From positions 930,001-994,000 of the forward strand of contig JAMXSV010000024.1 in assembly GCA_027559495.1 (NCBI GenBank): a stretch of 64,000 bases of DNA, given 5' to 3'. This DNA is from Aurifilum marmelostoma (Eukaryota > Ascomycota > Sordariomycetes > Diaporthales > Cryphonectriaceae). Shown piece after piece: positions 53,977-64,000 of the stretch (position 1 is its first letter; each line of letters opens with the position of its first letter). The position numbers and the translations under genes were made by a program. The notes beneath the pieces were generated by a model that saw only the letters and a list, made by a program, of their open reading frames with translations, had not been told where the DNA came from and did not search any database.

Positions 53977-56900
53977 TCAGATTGCGGTGGCACTCTCGCT
54001 AATATCCTCAGCCGCTTCTCCAGGCTTGCAGTCACACTTGTAAGTGGCCAAAAACTCCTGTCTTGTCATGTTTCGCAACTTGTCCAGAGCCTTGCGCGCA
54101 GCCGCCGTCTTGGCATATCGGCCACTGTCCCTGACGGCCCCTTCGACCACCTGGCCGTGGATCAGAACGCCCGCCACAACCTTGTTCTTCCCAGTGACCA
54201 GGCCGGCATCGTCCTTGATCGGCATCTCCTCCGCGTGCAGGCCGTAGCCGTGGCAGCCAAAGGTCCCAAAGACGTATTGCGTAAAGAACGTGACGGGGTG
54301 CTTGTTGGCAAAGGTGTCATACATGCGCATGGACGCAAAGAAGGGCAGTACGTGGCTCTGGAAGAACTGCTGCACGACCGAGTAGTCGTACTCGGAGTCC
54401 ACAAAGATGGCCCCCACATAGGCCTCCAGCACGTCCGGGATGCATTTCGGCGGCTGGGGCGCCTCGACCCAGTAGTCCCTCGAATACGCAGAACGAGGCT
54501 TGCCGGCGGCCTCTGCAGCATCCTCGGCAGTGCGGCGAGCCTCGGTGATCTCCGTCACGTACTCGTGGATCTGCGAGCTGATAGACGCGTCATGGTGTAG
54601 GATGAACTTGTGGAACCCGAGCGTGACTGCAAGACAGCCGAGGAACTGGTTGGACACCATGGCCATCTTGTGCTCGGTCAGCCACTGCGGGCCCTCATCA
54701 GGTGCGATGTGGAAGAGGTAATCGACACAGGCCATGTCGAACAGCGCATCGCCGAGAAACTCCAGTCGCTGGTAGTGTGGCACCTTGTCAAACACATACG
54801 GCCGCGATGGGTGGCGGAAGGCAGACCGCAGGAGGCGGGGGTGTCTGAATCTGTAGCCCGTAGCCTCCCGGATCTTCTTGGCCATGTCCAGCTCAGCGGC
54901 ACTGGCCGGGACCGTCTGCCAGCGCGGCATCACATAGGCGGCATGGTAGTCCTCCCACTTGGTCATGGGGTGCTGCTTGTGGCTGACGAACCGGGTGACG
55001 GCCCGGACCGCCAGGTCGTAGTCATCATGCTTGCGTGTTGTCATGTATGCAGCGCCGATGAGGGCCTCACACACGTCCGCGATGGACTTGTCAGCCAGCC
55101 TGTGCTCGTCCATCTGCTTCAGCGTCTTCAGGTGCGTCTTTCCAAACTCCAGCTTAAGGACAGGGTACCAGGTACCGCGCTCAAACGACCTCGACCTGAT
55201 GTATTCGTGCAGCTTGAGGTCTTCGCTCTGCGCCACCCCAAACAGGTTCTGGTTGCAGATCATCACCATGCGCTCGCAGTGGTAGTCGAACTCGTCCTTG
55301 TTGGGGATCAGGGTGAAGACGGCAATTGTGGTAGCCATCTTCAGGAAGGAATCCCCAAGAAGCTCCAGTCGCTCGTAATTGGCGCCCATCCCGGGTTGGA
55401 GGTTTACGGGCTCAAAGGACTGTATAGAATCCATGCGTTCATCCTCGCCCTGATTGTCGCTGTCCTTGGTGAGCGCCTCCAGGGCCAGGTCGGGGTGGAT
55501 GTCGAGCTGCAGAAGTTTGCAGGCATCGAGGGCAATGAGGTTCTGCTCGATCCTGTGGATAATAGATGGGAGCAGATAAGCCATCGCCACGACATCTACA
55601 GGCAACTAACAGAACAATGTTGTTAGAGAGGGGCGGGCCAAGATATAGTAATTAGTGGTCCGCGATTATGCCTTGCGACTTACAGGTGAGATTCGCATGG
55701 GCTCCAGCACAAAGTAGCAGAAAGGGCTCTTGGACGTCTCGTTGACATCGGCGAGGTAATTGCGCCGCAGCGTCGCGTACTTTCCTACGACCACTGGCTG
55801 GTTCTCATTCCACTTGTTCTCTTTGGCCTCTCGAGTTGCCTTCCAGGCTGTGACGCTCCAGTGAAGTATGTCGTGCGGGACCTCGCCCCTCTTCCACTGT
55901 CGGTAAGTGGGTTGGTGTTCAACATCAGCCGGGACGGGACTCGTACATGTCAAGTCTTTCCGAATGCCCCGTAGCCAGAATCTGCGAGCACCATCGTGGG
56001 GGTCGACAATATATTTATCCTGGAAGAATTCATCTGCTTCGTCGCCAGTGTAGTCCTCAGCGTCTTTGTCAGCGACATGATGCAGCAGAGGCCAGTCGAC
56101 CGCATCCCGGGGATCTTGAAGGCCGGAGAACAGGAAGACGTGATCCTTGTTGGTAGGCGCAAAAAAGTAAGGCAGGTCCTGTGCGCTAGCCGCATACCTC
56201 TTGTTGAAGATATCAACAAAGACTTTGAGCGTGAATTCTGTCAAGAGCCGCAAATCCGTCTCTGTAGGCGTGATTGGACTGTTGAGAACCTGGCAAACAA
56301 GGTCCGAAGTCATATGCTGCTCTGCAGGTCCTAGGAAGAGGGGAAACGATTTGAGTTGAGGCAACGGTGTCCGTGTGAGGATGAGCAGCGGCCGTGAGGG
56401 ACGTTCCAGCGCGTTCGGCTTTGATAGAGTTAAGACTGTGGCATACAGCTTCTCGGGAGTACCGAGTTCTGCCCAAAATTGAGGCTTCAACCGCATGTCA
56501 TACTTGGCTTTGTTCTTGGACGACACCGCCAGGCGTGCGTTGGCCATGACGTGGCGCTTCTCCACGAACTTGGACCGCAGGTGATCGTCCAGAAACTTCT
56601 TTTGAATCAGATGCAAACAGACCTCGAAAGCTGCAGAACACTTGGCCACCTGCTTCGTCGAGTAGACCTTCCCCATGGCGCTCGTGACTGGGGAGAGCGG
56701 AGGCATTATGATCTCACAGACGAAGCCGTCCTGGACGGACAAGATAGAGTAGTCAGCCACCAGGCCCATCCCCTCGGCGTAGTCGTCTTGGTTGCGAAGA
56801 GTGTTGAGAAAGGCCTGCAGGGTGGGCAGGCTGTTCTTGTACGTCAGCTTCGCACCAGTCGACTTGAGTGTATACTGTCGCTGGTTTCGTTCTCTCTGCA

Positions 56901-58799
56901 GGAAGAATTCCATGTCGTAATCGCTACCCTTCAACAGCCTGTCTTCCGGTTGCGTGTTGCAGAAGCGACGCAGAAGCTTCTCGTTCTCTGCATTTGCGTG
57001 CAGGCCTCGACGGTGGGCACCATTTCCCTCCTCGATCAGATGGATGTAAGTCGAGTCAGCCTGTCTGGCCCGACCGCGGGACTGGATGTACTGGATCATT
57101 GTCTTGCAGACGTCGAAACGGATAATCAGGTTGCAGTCCGGAATGTCGAGGCCCTCCTCGGCGACCGAGGTGGCGAATATGCAGTTCGTGTCGCCCTTCT
57201 TGAAGCTGATGATGGTCTTGACCTGCTCCCGAAATGATGTTTGAGACGTTCCACCGTCTGCATTCGCACCCATCAGCGCCCCGACCTTCAGCCCCGGAAT
57301 CTCAGAGGCACGGCTCTCAAAGAAGTCTGTCAACAGCTTGGCAGTCCACCGCCTCTCGACGAAGACGATGCATCTTATGCGGGGGTTTGTAAAGTACTGC
57401 TGCAGGAGCTTGGAGAGAGCTCTGAACTTGGAGGACAGAAGGCCTGGCTGGGGCTTGGGGAACTCATGGTTCCCGATGACCTCCCGAGCAGCCTGCACAG
57501 CGCTCTTGTACTTGGCCACGACCTCGGGAGCCGCCATCTCCTTATTCAGGCTTCTTTCCGTCTTTGCCTCTAGTTTCAATATGCCCTCATCCTCCAGGAA
57601 TAGCTGCCACATCCGGTCCACGAACCACGTGCCAAGTTCGCGGGCAGCAGTCTCGGCAAATGCGAATGCCTTTGAGAACAGCTTGTTGTTGCCGATCAGC
57701 GGCTTCAGCCTGAAGGTGAGCATGGTCTGGATCGGCTTGACCAACGGGTCGTATTTGTGTATGATCTCCTTCTTGGGCCTACCAACAGTTCTCCGAAGAG
57801 CATCAGGGTCGGCAGTGGTGGCTATGCGGCTGTGCAGCAGCCCCTCGAGCTCGATTGCCGCCTTGCGGACATCTATCAGTGCATCCACAGGAGACGCTGT
57901 CATGCCAAAGATGCGCGGAAGACGCAGGTTCCGTTCCTTGCCCGAGGCGTAGTAGTCCTTGATAATTCTGGCATAAGGGTGATTCTTCTTGGTGTGATGA
58001 GCCTCGTCAAATACGAGGAGGTTGATCTGGTCGATGCGAATGTAGGCATACTGCAGGCATTGGTTCAGGATCTCAGCGGTGCAGACAATCACCTCGTGCT
58101 TTGCGATTTCGGCCTCCCAAAACGCCTTGGTCCAGCTGTTCCTGATAGACTCTCCAGAAAACACAGCAACCGAGTGGGCAAGGTTGCACTCGAGGACTGC
58201 ATGCTGCTGAAAAGCCAATGCTACCTTCTCGACCAGGAAGAAGGCTATACGGCGTGGCAGGCCCTTTGCCCTGTCCTCAAGCTCCTGGTTGATGATATGA
58301 TCGAGGAGGAGGGCGGCAATCAGGGTCTTTCCGGATCCTAGATTAACGTTTGTCAAAATGGCATACCCCACCAACAATCAGTCTGGGTATGAGAGTGCGT
58401 GTATGTGGAGAGGAGTTGGTTAATAATACCAGTGTCGAGGACAGCGATGGTGTTCTGTCGCTTTGCTCGTTCAAACAGCTCCATCTGGTAGTCGCGAGGG
58501 CTGGTGATGATCTTTTCGTTGCCCTCCCAGCTCTTGATCATGTAGGAGAGGGACTGGTCTTGGTTATGAGACTGCTTCGATGCCTTTCTGGTCAGGGTAT
58601 GCTGGTTGCTGTTGATCCATTTGGCAAAGTTGAGCTGTTCGAGCTTCTTCTTCTGGCTGATTTTCTGAGACTTGGACGGCTCGTTTTCGACAGCTTTGGC
58701 AGCCTCTTCGTCCCCACTCCGGTACTCTGCGTCGTCCTCACTCAGGTAGCCCCGGTCGAGGTCGAGACCGGCCATCTCGTGCGCTGCTAAATCACCCAT
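53977..58799 (-). CDS. dcl1: Dicer-like protein 1
   Basis: Multidomain RNase III that cuts double-stranded RNA into small RNAs for quelling/meiotic-type silencing. Three exons on minus: 58799-58430, 58337-55684 and 55605-53977, giving 1,550 residues, the usual DCL1 size. The first intron falls inside the Walker A motif (DTG/SGKT, residues 122-128). DEAH is at 234-237 and helicase C-terminal blocks include RCIVFVERRW and QSRGRARQADSTY. A Dicer dimerisation domain follows (KCSAAFEVCLHLIQKKFL). The region before RNase III is PAZ-like by position but weakly recognisable. RNase IIIa signature YERLELLGDS is near 1087-1097 and RNase IIIb YQRLEFLGDAL near 1288-1298, both with the catalytic acidic residues. 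A short dsRNA-binding tail ends CDCKPGEAAED. N-terminal content (NSNQHTLTRKASKQSHNQDQ) matches DCL1 rather than DCL2. No break is seen. Confidence 0.95.
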
Positions 58800-59591
58800 C
58801 CTGGCCTTGGCCTCAAGGTGCGACAGGCCAGATAAAGAGTTCGAGAGGCTGTGGTCAAGATGGGAAAGAGGCAGGAAGAGAAAAGGAGAGAAGAGATGAG
58901 GGAGAGATTGATGTCTCTAAATACTAAAAGAGGTTCTGCAACAGAGTTTGAGGGGTTCTCCCGGCCACAATGACGCGTCGGGGTTTGTGAGCTGGCCTGC
59001 AGCAAACAGGCAGCTGCACCAATAGAGAAGGCAGCATATTGTCTAGGCTTATGTAAGGTATCTTGATCCAATGTGCTGGCCAATGGCAAGAGCACTTGTA
59101 GTTCTTTCCATTCTTGGCATTGTCTACCTCTGGGCTCGAAGACAATAGATATATCAGACTTTCATTTCATACGAGATCTATTACTGTTTACCATCGGGGC
59201 TTTGGTGTTGACTTCCAAAAAGGTCCGGGAGGGGCAGGCGGGGGTGGGTAGGGGGGAGTTCTAGCAGCTAAGCTACTAAAACAACAGGGGCCTAGAACCT
59301 AGGTCGCATCTGTGTCATTCATTGACAGGGGGTTCCTTCAGGGTTGCCACCCCTGTCCTCGAGCACCTCCCCCCCCCACCACCATGAATTAGAGGCTGCA
59401 CTTGGTGGGACAGCGGAGTGTGACATTGAGAGAGCCCAATCTACTGTATTCTTTGCCACCCAGCTTGGACCCTGAAAGTCTAGAATATTCAGTGCAGATT
59501 CAACCACACACGCCCTCCTCCCCGTCCCTCCTCCCCCCCCAACGGTGATCGTATTCTACTGTGCATCAGAAGAAAACGAGGAGACCGCACA
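58800..59591. promoter_or_regulatory. Divergent promoter region, DCL1 / TAP42
   Basis: A 792-nt interval between outward-facing starts, no gene inside. C/G runs occur at 59369-59377 and 59533-59540. Confidence 0.55.
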
Positions 59592-60692
59592 ATGGACGAA
59601 TCGAAATCTCTCAAATCAGTCTTTGCGCAGGCAGAAGAGCGGCGGCTGGCCCTCGAGGGCGCCTTCGAGGTGACGGATCCCAGCTACCGCGACGTGCTGT
59701 CGCAAGCCATAGAAGACTACACGGAATGCCTCGACCTCATCAGCCAGCTGCGCATCTTCAGCCCCAACGAGACCCTCGAGGACCTCTCCACAAGCGACCT
59801 GCCCTACCTGCTCGTCCACTTCCACCTCGCAGAGCTCATCCAGAAGGTCCACACCACATCGCCCAAAGAGCGCAGGCAGATTGTCGACCAGACGCGCTCC
59901 TGCTACGAGCGCTTCCTCCTGGCCCTCGACAGCTACAGCATGCTCGAGCCACAATACTCCAAGATGCTCGAGACGTACACCGAGGACCCGGCGTCCTTTT
60001 CGACGATATCGACGTCGGACCCAGCCGCCCGCCGCAACTCCAAGATCGCAAACTACAAAGCCGAGCAGGCCCTGAAGCAAAAGCTGGCATTTCTGCGCAA
60101 GCACCCGGGGTACGGCGACCCGGACGCGGAGGATGATATCGGGGGCGACGAGGAGATTGTGCGCCAGGTCCACCTCGCCCACCTGGCGCTGAGTGTGCAC
60201 ATGACCTTCCAGCAGCTCGAGTCCCTCAACCGCGAGGCCGAGATCCTAGCACGAGCACCAGAGCCATTACTGCCCCAGGCCAGCAGTGTGGAGGACGACG
60301 AGCGCCGTCGACGGGACGGCATGAGGCAAGACGGATATTCAGACCGGCTAGACACGCCCTTCAAGAGGCTACAGAGCTTCAACGGGCCCCTGCTCAGCAA
60401 GGAGGGCAAACCCCTGCAGCCGTTTACTATCGTCGGCAACAGGCAAGACCTGGCGAGCCAGGTGTTCAGGCCGGGCCATAACCTGCCCACCATGAGTATT
60501 GACGAGTACCTGGAGGAGGAGAAACGGCGGGGCGGGATCATCGAGGGCGGTGGGGAGGCAAGCTGGCACAGGCCAGAGCCAGACGAGGACGACCTTGAGA
60601 AGGCGGACGAGGATACCATGAAGGCAAGAGCGTGGGATGAGTTTGTGGAAGCCAACCCAAGGGGGAGCGGCAATACCCTGAACCGTGGTTAA
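59592..60692 (+). CDS. tap42: TAP42/alpha4 PP2A-associated protein
   Basis: Binds and stabilises catalytic subunits of PP2A-family phosphatases downstream of TOR signalling. It is a single exon of 366 residues, the standard fungal length. The N-terminal helical repeat domain begins MDESKSLKSVFAQAEERRLALE and contains DYTECLDLISQLRIFSPNETLEDLSTSDLPYLLV in order, RSCYERFLLALDSY and RNSKIANYKAEQALKQKL, with the basic residues that contact the phosphatase. The C-terminal half has the conserved PFTIVGNRQDLASQVFRPGHNLPTMSIDEYLEEE block, then an acidic, disordered end (DEDDLEKADEDTMKARAWDEF). No odd feature. PSY2, at the other end of the window, serves the related phosphatase PP4. Confidence 0.96.
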   Translation: MDESKSLKSVFAQAEERRLALEGAFEVTDPSYRDVLSQAIEDYTECLDLISQLRIFSPNETLEDLSTSDLPYLLVHFHLAELIQKVHTTSPKERRQIVDQTRSCYERFLLALDSYSMLEPQYSKMLETYTEDPASFSTISTSDPAARRNSKIANYKAEQALKQKLAFLRKHPGYGDPDAEDDIGGDEEIVRQVHLAHLALSVHMTFQQLESLNREAEILARAPEPLLPQASSVEDDERRRRDGMRQDGYSDRLDTPFKRLQSFNGPLLSKEGKPLQPFTIVGNRQDLASQVFRPGHNLPTMSIDEYLEEEKRRGGIIEGGGEASWHRPEPDEDDLEKADEDTMKARAWDEFVEANPRGSGNTLNRG

Positions 60693-61531
60693 ACGTGCCT
60701 CTGGGCCATGCACAGCAACAAAGATTGCTGATGTCCAGCACACACCTACACACACACACACAGACACACACACAGACACACACACACGCACCTAGAAGCT
60801 ATATACCCAAGGATGCTCAGGATACAGCTCTTGATACCCCCCTATTGTATGTTGGAGGGAGCTTCATCCAGGTGTGGATCACTCCAAACTGGCAACTGGG
60901 GAGCATATGGCAATGGTGGGTTTGTGTGGTACTAGAAATGGTGTGTACACGCGCAATAGTCATGTGAGCAATCTTGATTGACAAACTTGATACGGGTAGA
61001 TACTTATTCTATGCTCATCTGCACCCACAACAAAGCCAAAGAATGCAGTCAGCCTCTGGACTTGATGATGCAGTAGAAGCCCTTCCAAGATCACTGTCTC
61101 ACTGTGAAGGGCCTAGATGTGACTTCTTCGCAGCGTCAGGCAATGACTTCCTCAAGACATCTGCCTGTCTCACGGCGGCTCGACAGCCAGGAAGGTCCTC
61201 CCCGAACAAGGTGCTCCTTTTCCCCCACACAAGAGACATGTGTGCCACCTCGAAACCCCATCACAAACACCGTCTCATTCACTCGCCTTTGTCTGTCACT
61301 CCATTTGGCCCGACAACTGGTGTTGGCCAGGCACCGTGTCAGACGTTCCGTGTGTATTTAAGAGACTTCTTTTTTCCTGCCTCAAGTCAACAAACGCAGA
61401 TCACCTACCATTCCACTTTATCAACGCACTTCCTCTCCATCTAGAAAGATTTCTCCTCTCCTCGTCTTTTTTTGACACGCACACGTCAACTCTTTCCCTC
61501 ACACCAAACACACAACACAACACCAATCACC
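60693..61531. other. Intergenic, TAP42 to the 61.5-kb gene
   Basis: Same-strand spacer. It holds a CA repeat (60741-60790) right after TAP42, and from about 61360 a CA/TC-rich leader into the next ATG. No gene seen. Confidence 0.6.
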
Positions 61532-62245
61532 ATGTCGAGCCACGACAAAGACAAGTCCAAGGCCGAGCCGAGCCCCAGAACCACTGTTCCCAAGAAGGTA
61601 CAGATCGAGGACGAGACCGACACCGTGACCGCGACCACGACCACGGCGACGAAGGTGACAACAACAACCACCACCACCCCCGCCAGCCCCTCCGCCGACA
61701 ACATCTTCACAGACGCAGCCCGCGACGCCCTACCAACCGACAACAACCCCGCCCTAGACCGCGCCCTCCACGAAGAGGCCGCCGACATGTCCCGCCGCGC
61801 CACCGCCACCGAGGCCCAGTCCTCCATCCGCGACTCAATGGCCAACCTCATGGGTGACGCAGCCGCTGCCGCAGCCGCAGCCGCCGCAGCCGATGACCAC
61901 CGCCCGCGCCCGCCCAGACCCCGCTCGCTCCCCGGCCTCGGCGGGCAGAACGATTCCCAGAACCTCACCGACGAGGAGCTGCGCGCGATGGCCGAGAAGC
62001 TGTCTAGGGCGCTGGGCGAGTCCATGTTTGGGCCGGAGCACGAGGACCCCACGCGCGGGCTGCGGGCGGACGTGCTGCGGCGGCTGCTGTCTTTGGGGCG
62101 GGAGGGGACGAGCCTGGAGGAGGGCCTGGGCGGCGGGGCGGCTGGGGGTGATGCAGATTCGGCTGGTAAGAAGCAGGACGAGGAGGAGAATGAGCAGAAG
62201 GGGGGAGGAGAAGCAGGAGGACAAGGAGAAGACGGAGGGAGGTAG
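61532..62245 (+). CDS. Low-complexity acidic protein, unknown function
   Basis: A single exon of 237 residues. The start (ACCATGTCGAGC) follows a CACACC/CAACAC-rich leader, a strong fungal start context. The N-terminus is Lys/Asp/Thr-rich (DKDKSKAEPSPR, then a Thr-rich run). The middle holds a short conserved-looking stretch (SADNIFTDAARDALPTDNNPALDRAL) and an Ala10-type run. A likely helix follows (LTDEELRAMAEKLSRALGESMFGPE and RGLRADVLRRLLSLGREG). The tail is Glu/Gly/Lys-rich. No signal peptide, membrane segment or named domain. It may be a soluble stress-type or nuclear protein. The two helices are the best query for a homologue search. Confidence 0.65.
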   Translation: MSSHDKDKSKAEPSPRTTVPKKVQIEDETDTVTATTTTATKVTTTTTTTPASPSADNIFTDAARDALPTDNNPALDRALHEEAADMSRRATATEAQSSIRDSMANLMGDAAAAAAAAAAADDHRPRPPRPRSLPGLGGQNDSQNLTDEELRAMAEKLSRALGESMFGPEHEDPTRGLRADVLRRLLSLGREGTSLEEGLGGGAAGGDADSAGKKQDEEENEQKGGGEAGGQGEDGGR

Positions 62246-62931
62246 TCGTGTGTGAGCTGTCTGAAGGAAGAATTCCATGTGGCTCCAGAGACAAGGGGCT
62301 GTGAAGTGTTGAGGACGACGGTTCAGCACGGAAGCAAGATTGTCATGTGTGTTGTGACTATCTTGACCTTGCCTGCCTCTTTTTCGTGGACCTTCTCGTG
62401 TGAACAGACAGACTATTCATTCCACACAAGATAGATCGATCAATCAATCACAACACAGTAAAGAGACCAGGAACTCAGATATAAATTCTTGAAATTCGTA
62501 AAGAGATCTTGAGTGTGAAAAATACGCCCTCAAAACCATCAGAGTCATTCACAAAGCAACCAACTCCCATTTCAACTTCAGTTAATTACCCTGCTTTACG
62601 TCTTCTGACCTAAAGAACCCATCTGGTATCCTCCAGCAAGTACCACTCTTGGTCCGTTTTCCAATATGATCATATACAAACTCCAGAAGCGCCCGTTCTC
62701 TCAAGGGTCAGGTTTACTCAAGTCTCAGTTTCTTTTCCTCCTCTCATTATTCATGAGATGCCGCCCTGTGGTAACCCGCCGTATCGACAGGGAATAAATC
62801 CCTGAAAGTTTCCTCAGAGATGAAACAGGCAAGAACAGTACAAGACAAATAACCATGTAAGAGTGAACGCAAGGTGGAGACTCGTTAATGCGAGAACTTC
62901 GTCCTTTTTCCTGTGTGCAGACAGGTCCGGC
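62246..62931. other. Convergent intergenic region
   Basis: AT-richer spacer between the 61.5-kb gene and the right-edge gene. No frame or motif of note. Confidence 0.6.
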
Positions 62932-64000
62932 TCAGGTGTCCTCATTCACATCAAGACGCTCAAAATCATCCTCCTCCTCCTCCTCCTCGTCGTCGTCCTG
63001 CTCCTCGCCCCAGAAGAAGTCAGAATCGCTATCCGCGTAAAACTCCTCCGGCAGCTCGTCATCATCGGCCCCCCCCGCCGCCGTCCTCGTGCTTCTCGTC
63101 CCCATGAGCGTCCTCAACAAGACCGGCGAGGGCCTGGCCGCGGGCCTGGTGCGCCGCAGGGACGGCATACTCGGCATCCGCATACTCGGCACTCATGTCC
63201 TCGTCCGTGAACTGCTCCGACGAGACGGAGGGGCCGTCAGAGCGGGCCAGGACGCGCTGCTTGTCGTAGACGGTAGAGAAGCCGTCCTGCGCGACGGCCG
63301 ACCCGACGACGGTGCTGGCGCCGTCGTCAGTGTCCTCCCGGATGGAGAGGTCCTCGAAGCTCAGGTCCGACACGCTCGGGGCGGTGCGGCCGGTGTGGAA
63401 GGCCGGGCCGGGCCCGTTGGGGCCGAAGTCTGTCTCTGGGACGTCGGTCTCGAAGCGCGTCTCGTCGTCTACGAGGCGGAGGAAGTTCATCTCGTGCTCG
63501 TCTGGGGTCAGGACGAGGTGCGGGTGGAGGGCGTAGAGGAAGGCGGTCTCGTCCCGGTCGACGAGGGGGGCGATGTGGGCGCGCAGCCCATCCACGACGT
63601 GCGCGAGGAGCCTTGTGATGAACCTGTGGATGTTAGCTGCCCGGGTGAGGATCTGGCTGAGCGGGTCCGGCAGGCCCCGAGATGAAGCCGTGTTGAGCTT
63701 GATCTGAAACACCTCAGCGGCCAACATGACCTCATACTGCCCGGGAAAGTCACAGACGCTGATGGCTCTCAGCTCCATCCAGACGAATGGGCATAGAGCG
63801 CGCTGGTACATTCCCAGTCCGCCATAGACAGCGGTGAGCTGTTGTGAGGTTTGCAGCTCGTCCTGGGGCACCGTATAGGCGCGCAGCGTGTCCACCTCCT
63901 CAAGCAGGTCTTTCTTGGTCTCCCCTGGCTGGCGCGTCTCTGCTCCATCTTGATTCGACTGCAGAACCGGACTCGGGCGCGACATGATGTCGTATACTAC
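62932..64000 (-). CDS. Unrecognised conserved-looking protein at right edge, probable 1-nt frameshift near C-terminus
   Basis: The direct reading runs 63985-63062 (307 residues), but the frame is open upstream of that Met to the window edge, so the gene may be 5'-partial. Ordered helical region at about 25-175: LLEEVDTLRAYTVPQDELQ, TAVYGGLGMYQRALCPFVWM, YEVMLAAEVFQIKLNTASS, RFITRLLAHVVDGLRAHIAP, FLYALHPHLVLTPDEHEMNFL. Then comes an acidic, Ser/Asp-rich tail. The direct frame stops at 63062 after a GGGGG run. Dropping one G from the G8 run (63069-63076) continues ADDDELPEEFYADSDSDFFW and a highly acidic end to 62932, a more convincing C-terminus that continues the acidic character. I do not recognise the family. 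No signal peptide or membrane helix seen. Confidence 0.72.

Noticed and set aside
54610..57237. Plus-strand frames across DCL1 (54610-55626, 56479-57237)
   Set aside because: Mirror frames of DCL1 exons with no independent support.

Overview
The window is nuclear DNA of a filamentous ascomycete, most likely a Sordariomycete. The evidence is short introns (about 60-230 nt) with GTRNGT donors and CTRAC-type branch sites, GC-rich coding sequence, long STR-rich intergenic DNA, and a gene set including a Dicer-like protein, the PRC2 subunit EED, fungal squalene epoxidase and a PTH11/rhodopsin-type membrane protein. I saw no rRNA, tRNA, CRISPR array or intact mobile element. The order I lean to cannot be fixed from sequence alone.

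Layout, left to right: PP4 regulatory subunit PSY2 (minus, 3' end off the left edge); a 2.8-kb gene-poor stretch and a small orphan ORF (5322-5759, plus); ALG5 dolichyl-phosphate glucosyltransferase (plus, one frameshift); ERG1 squalene epoxidase (minus); a large PPR-like mitochondrial protein (minus) divergent from IMP2 inner-membrane protease (plus); an MME1-type mitochondrial carrier (plus); RNA polymerase I factor Rrn11 (plus) convergent with EED (minus, nine exons); a 5.7-kb gene-poor region leading to a PAS-domain protein (plus, tiny first exon); a YIPF6/Yip4 Golgi protein (plus) convergent with a complex I 29.9-kDa-type subunit (minus); an AT-richer gene-poor block at 34.8-36.7 kb; a PTH11-like seven-helix protein (minus); HRQ1 DNA helicase (minus); a RanBP3/Yrb2-like protein (minus); eIF2-alpha (minus); a His/Pro-rich single-pass membrane protein (plus) convergent with DCL1 (minus); DCL1 divergent from TAP42 (plus); a low-complexity acidic protein (plus); and an unrecognised conserved-looking protein running to the right edge (minus).

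Most genes are housekeeping or silencing genes without operon-like logic. Functional themes are silencing (DCL1, EED), PP2A-family phosphatase control (PSY2, TAP42), mitochondrial biogenesis (PPR protein, IMP2, carrier, complex I subunit), sterol and N-glycan synthesis (ERG1, ALG5), and translation/rDNA transcription (eIF2-alpha, Rrn11).

The most striking cross-gene pattern is that four otherwise healthy genes (ALG5, EED, HRQ1, right-edge gene) each read best if one surplus base is ignored at a C/G homopolymer. The likeliest reading is assembly error, but it should be settled before any of the four is called a pseudogene. The least explained protein is the His-rich membrane protein at 50.8-53.3 kb. 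I found no convincing new multi-gene system.
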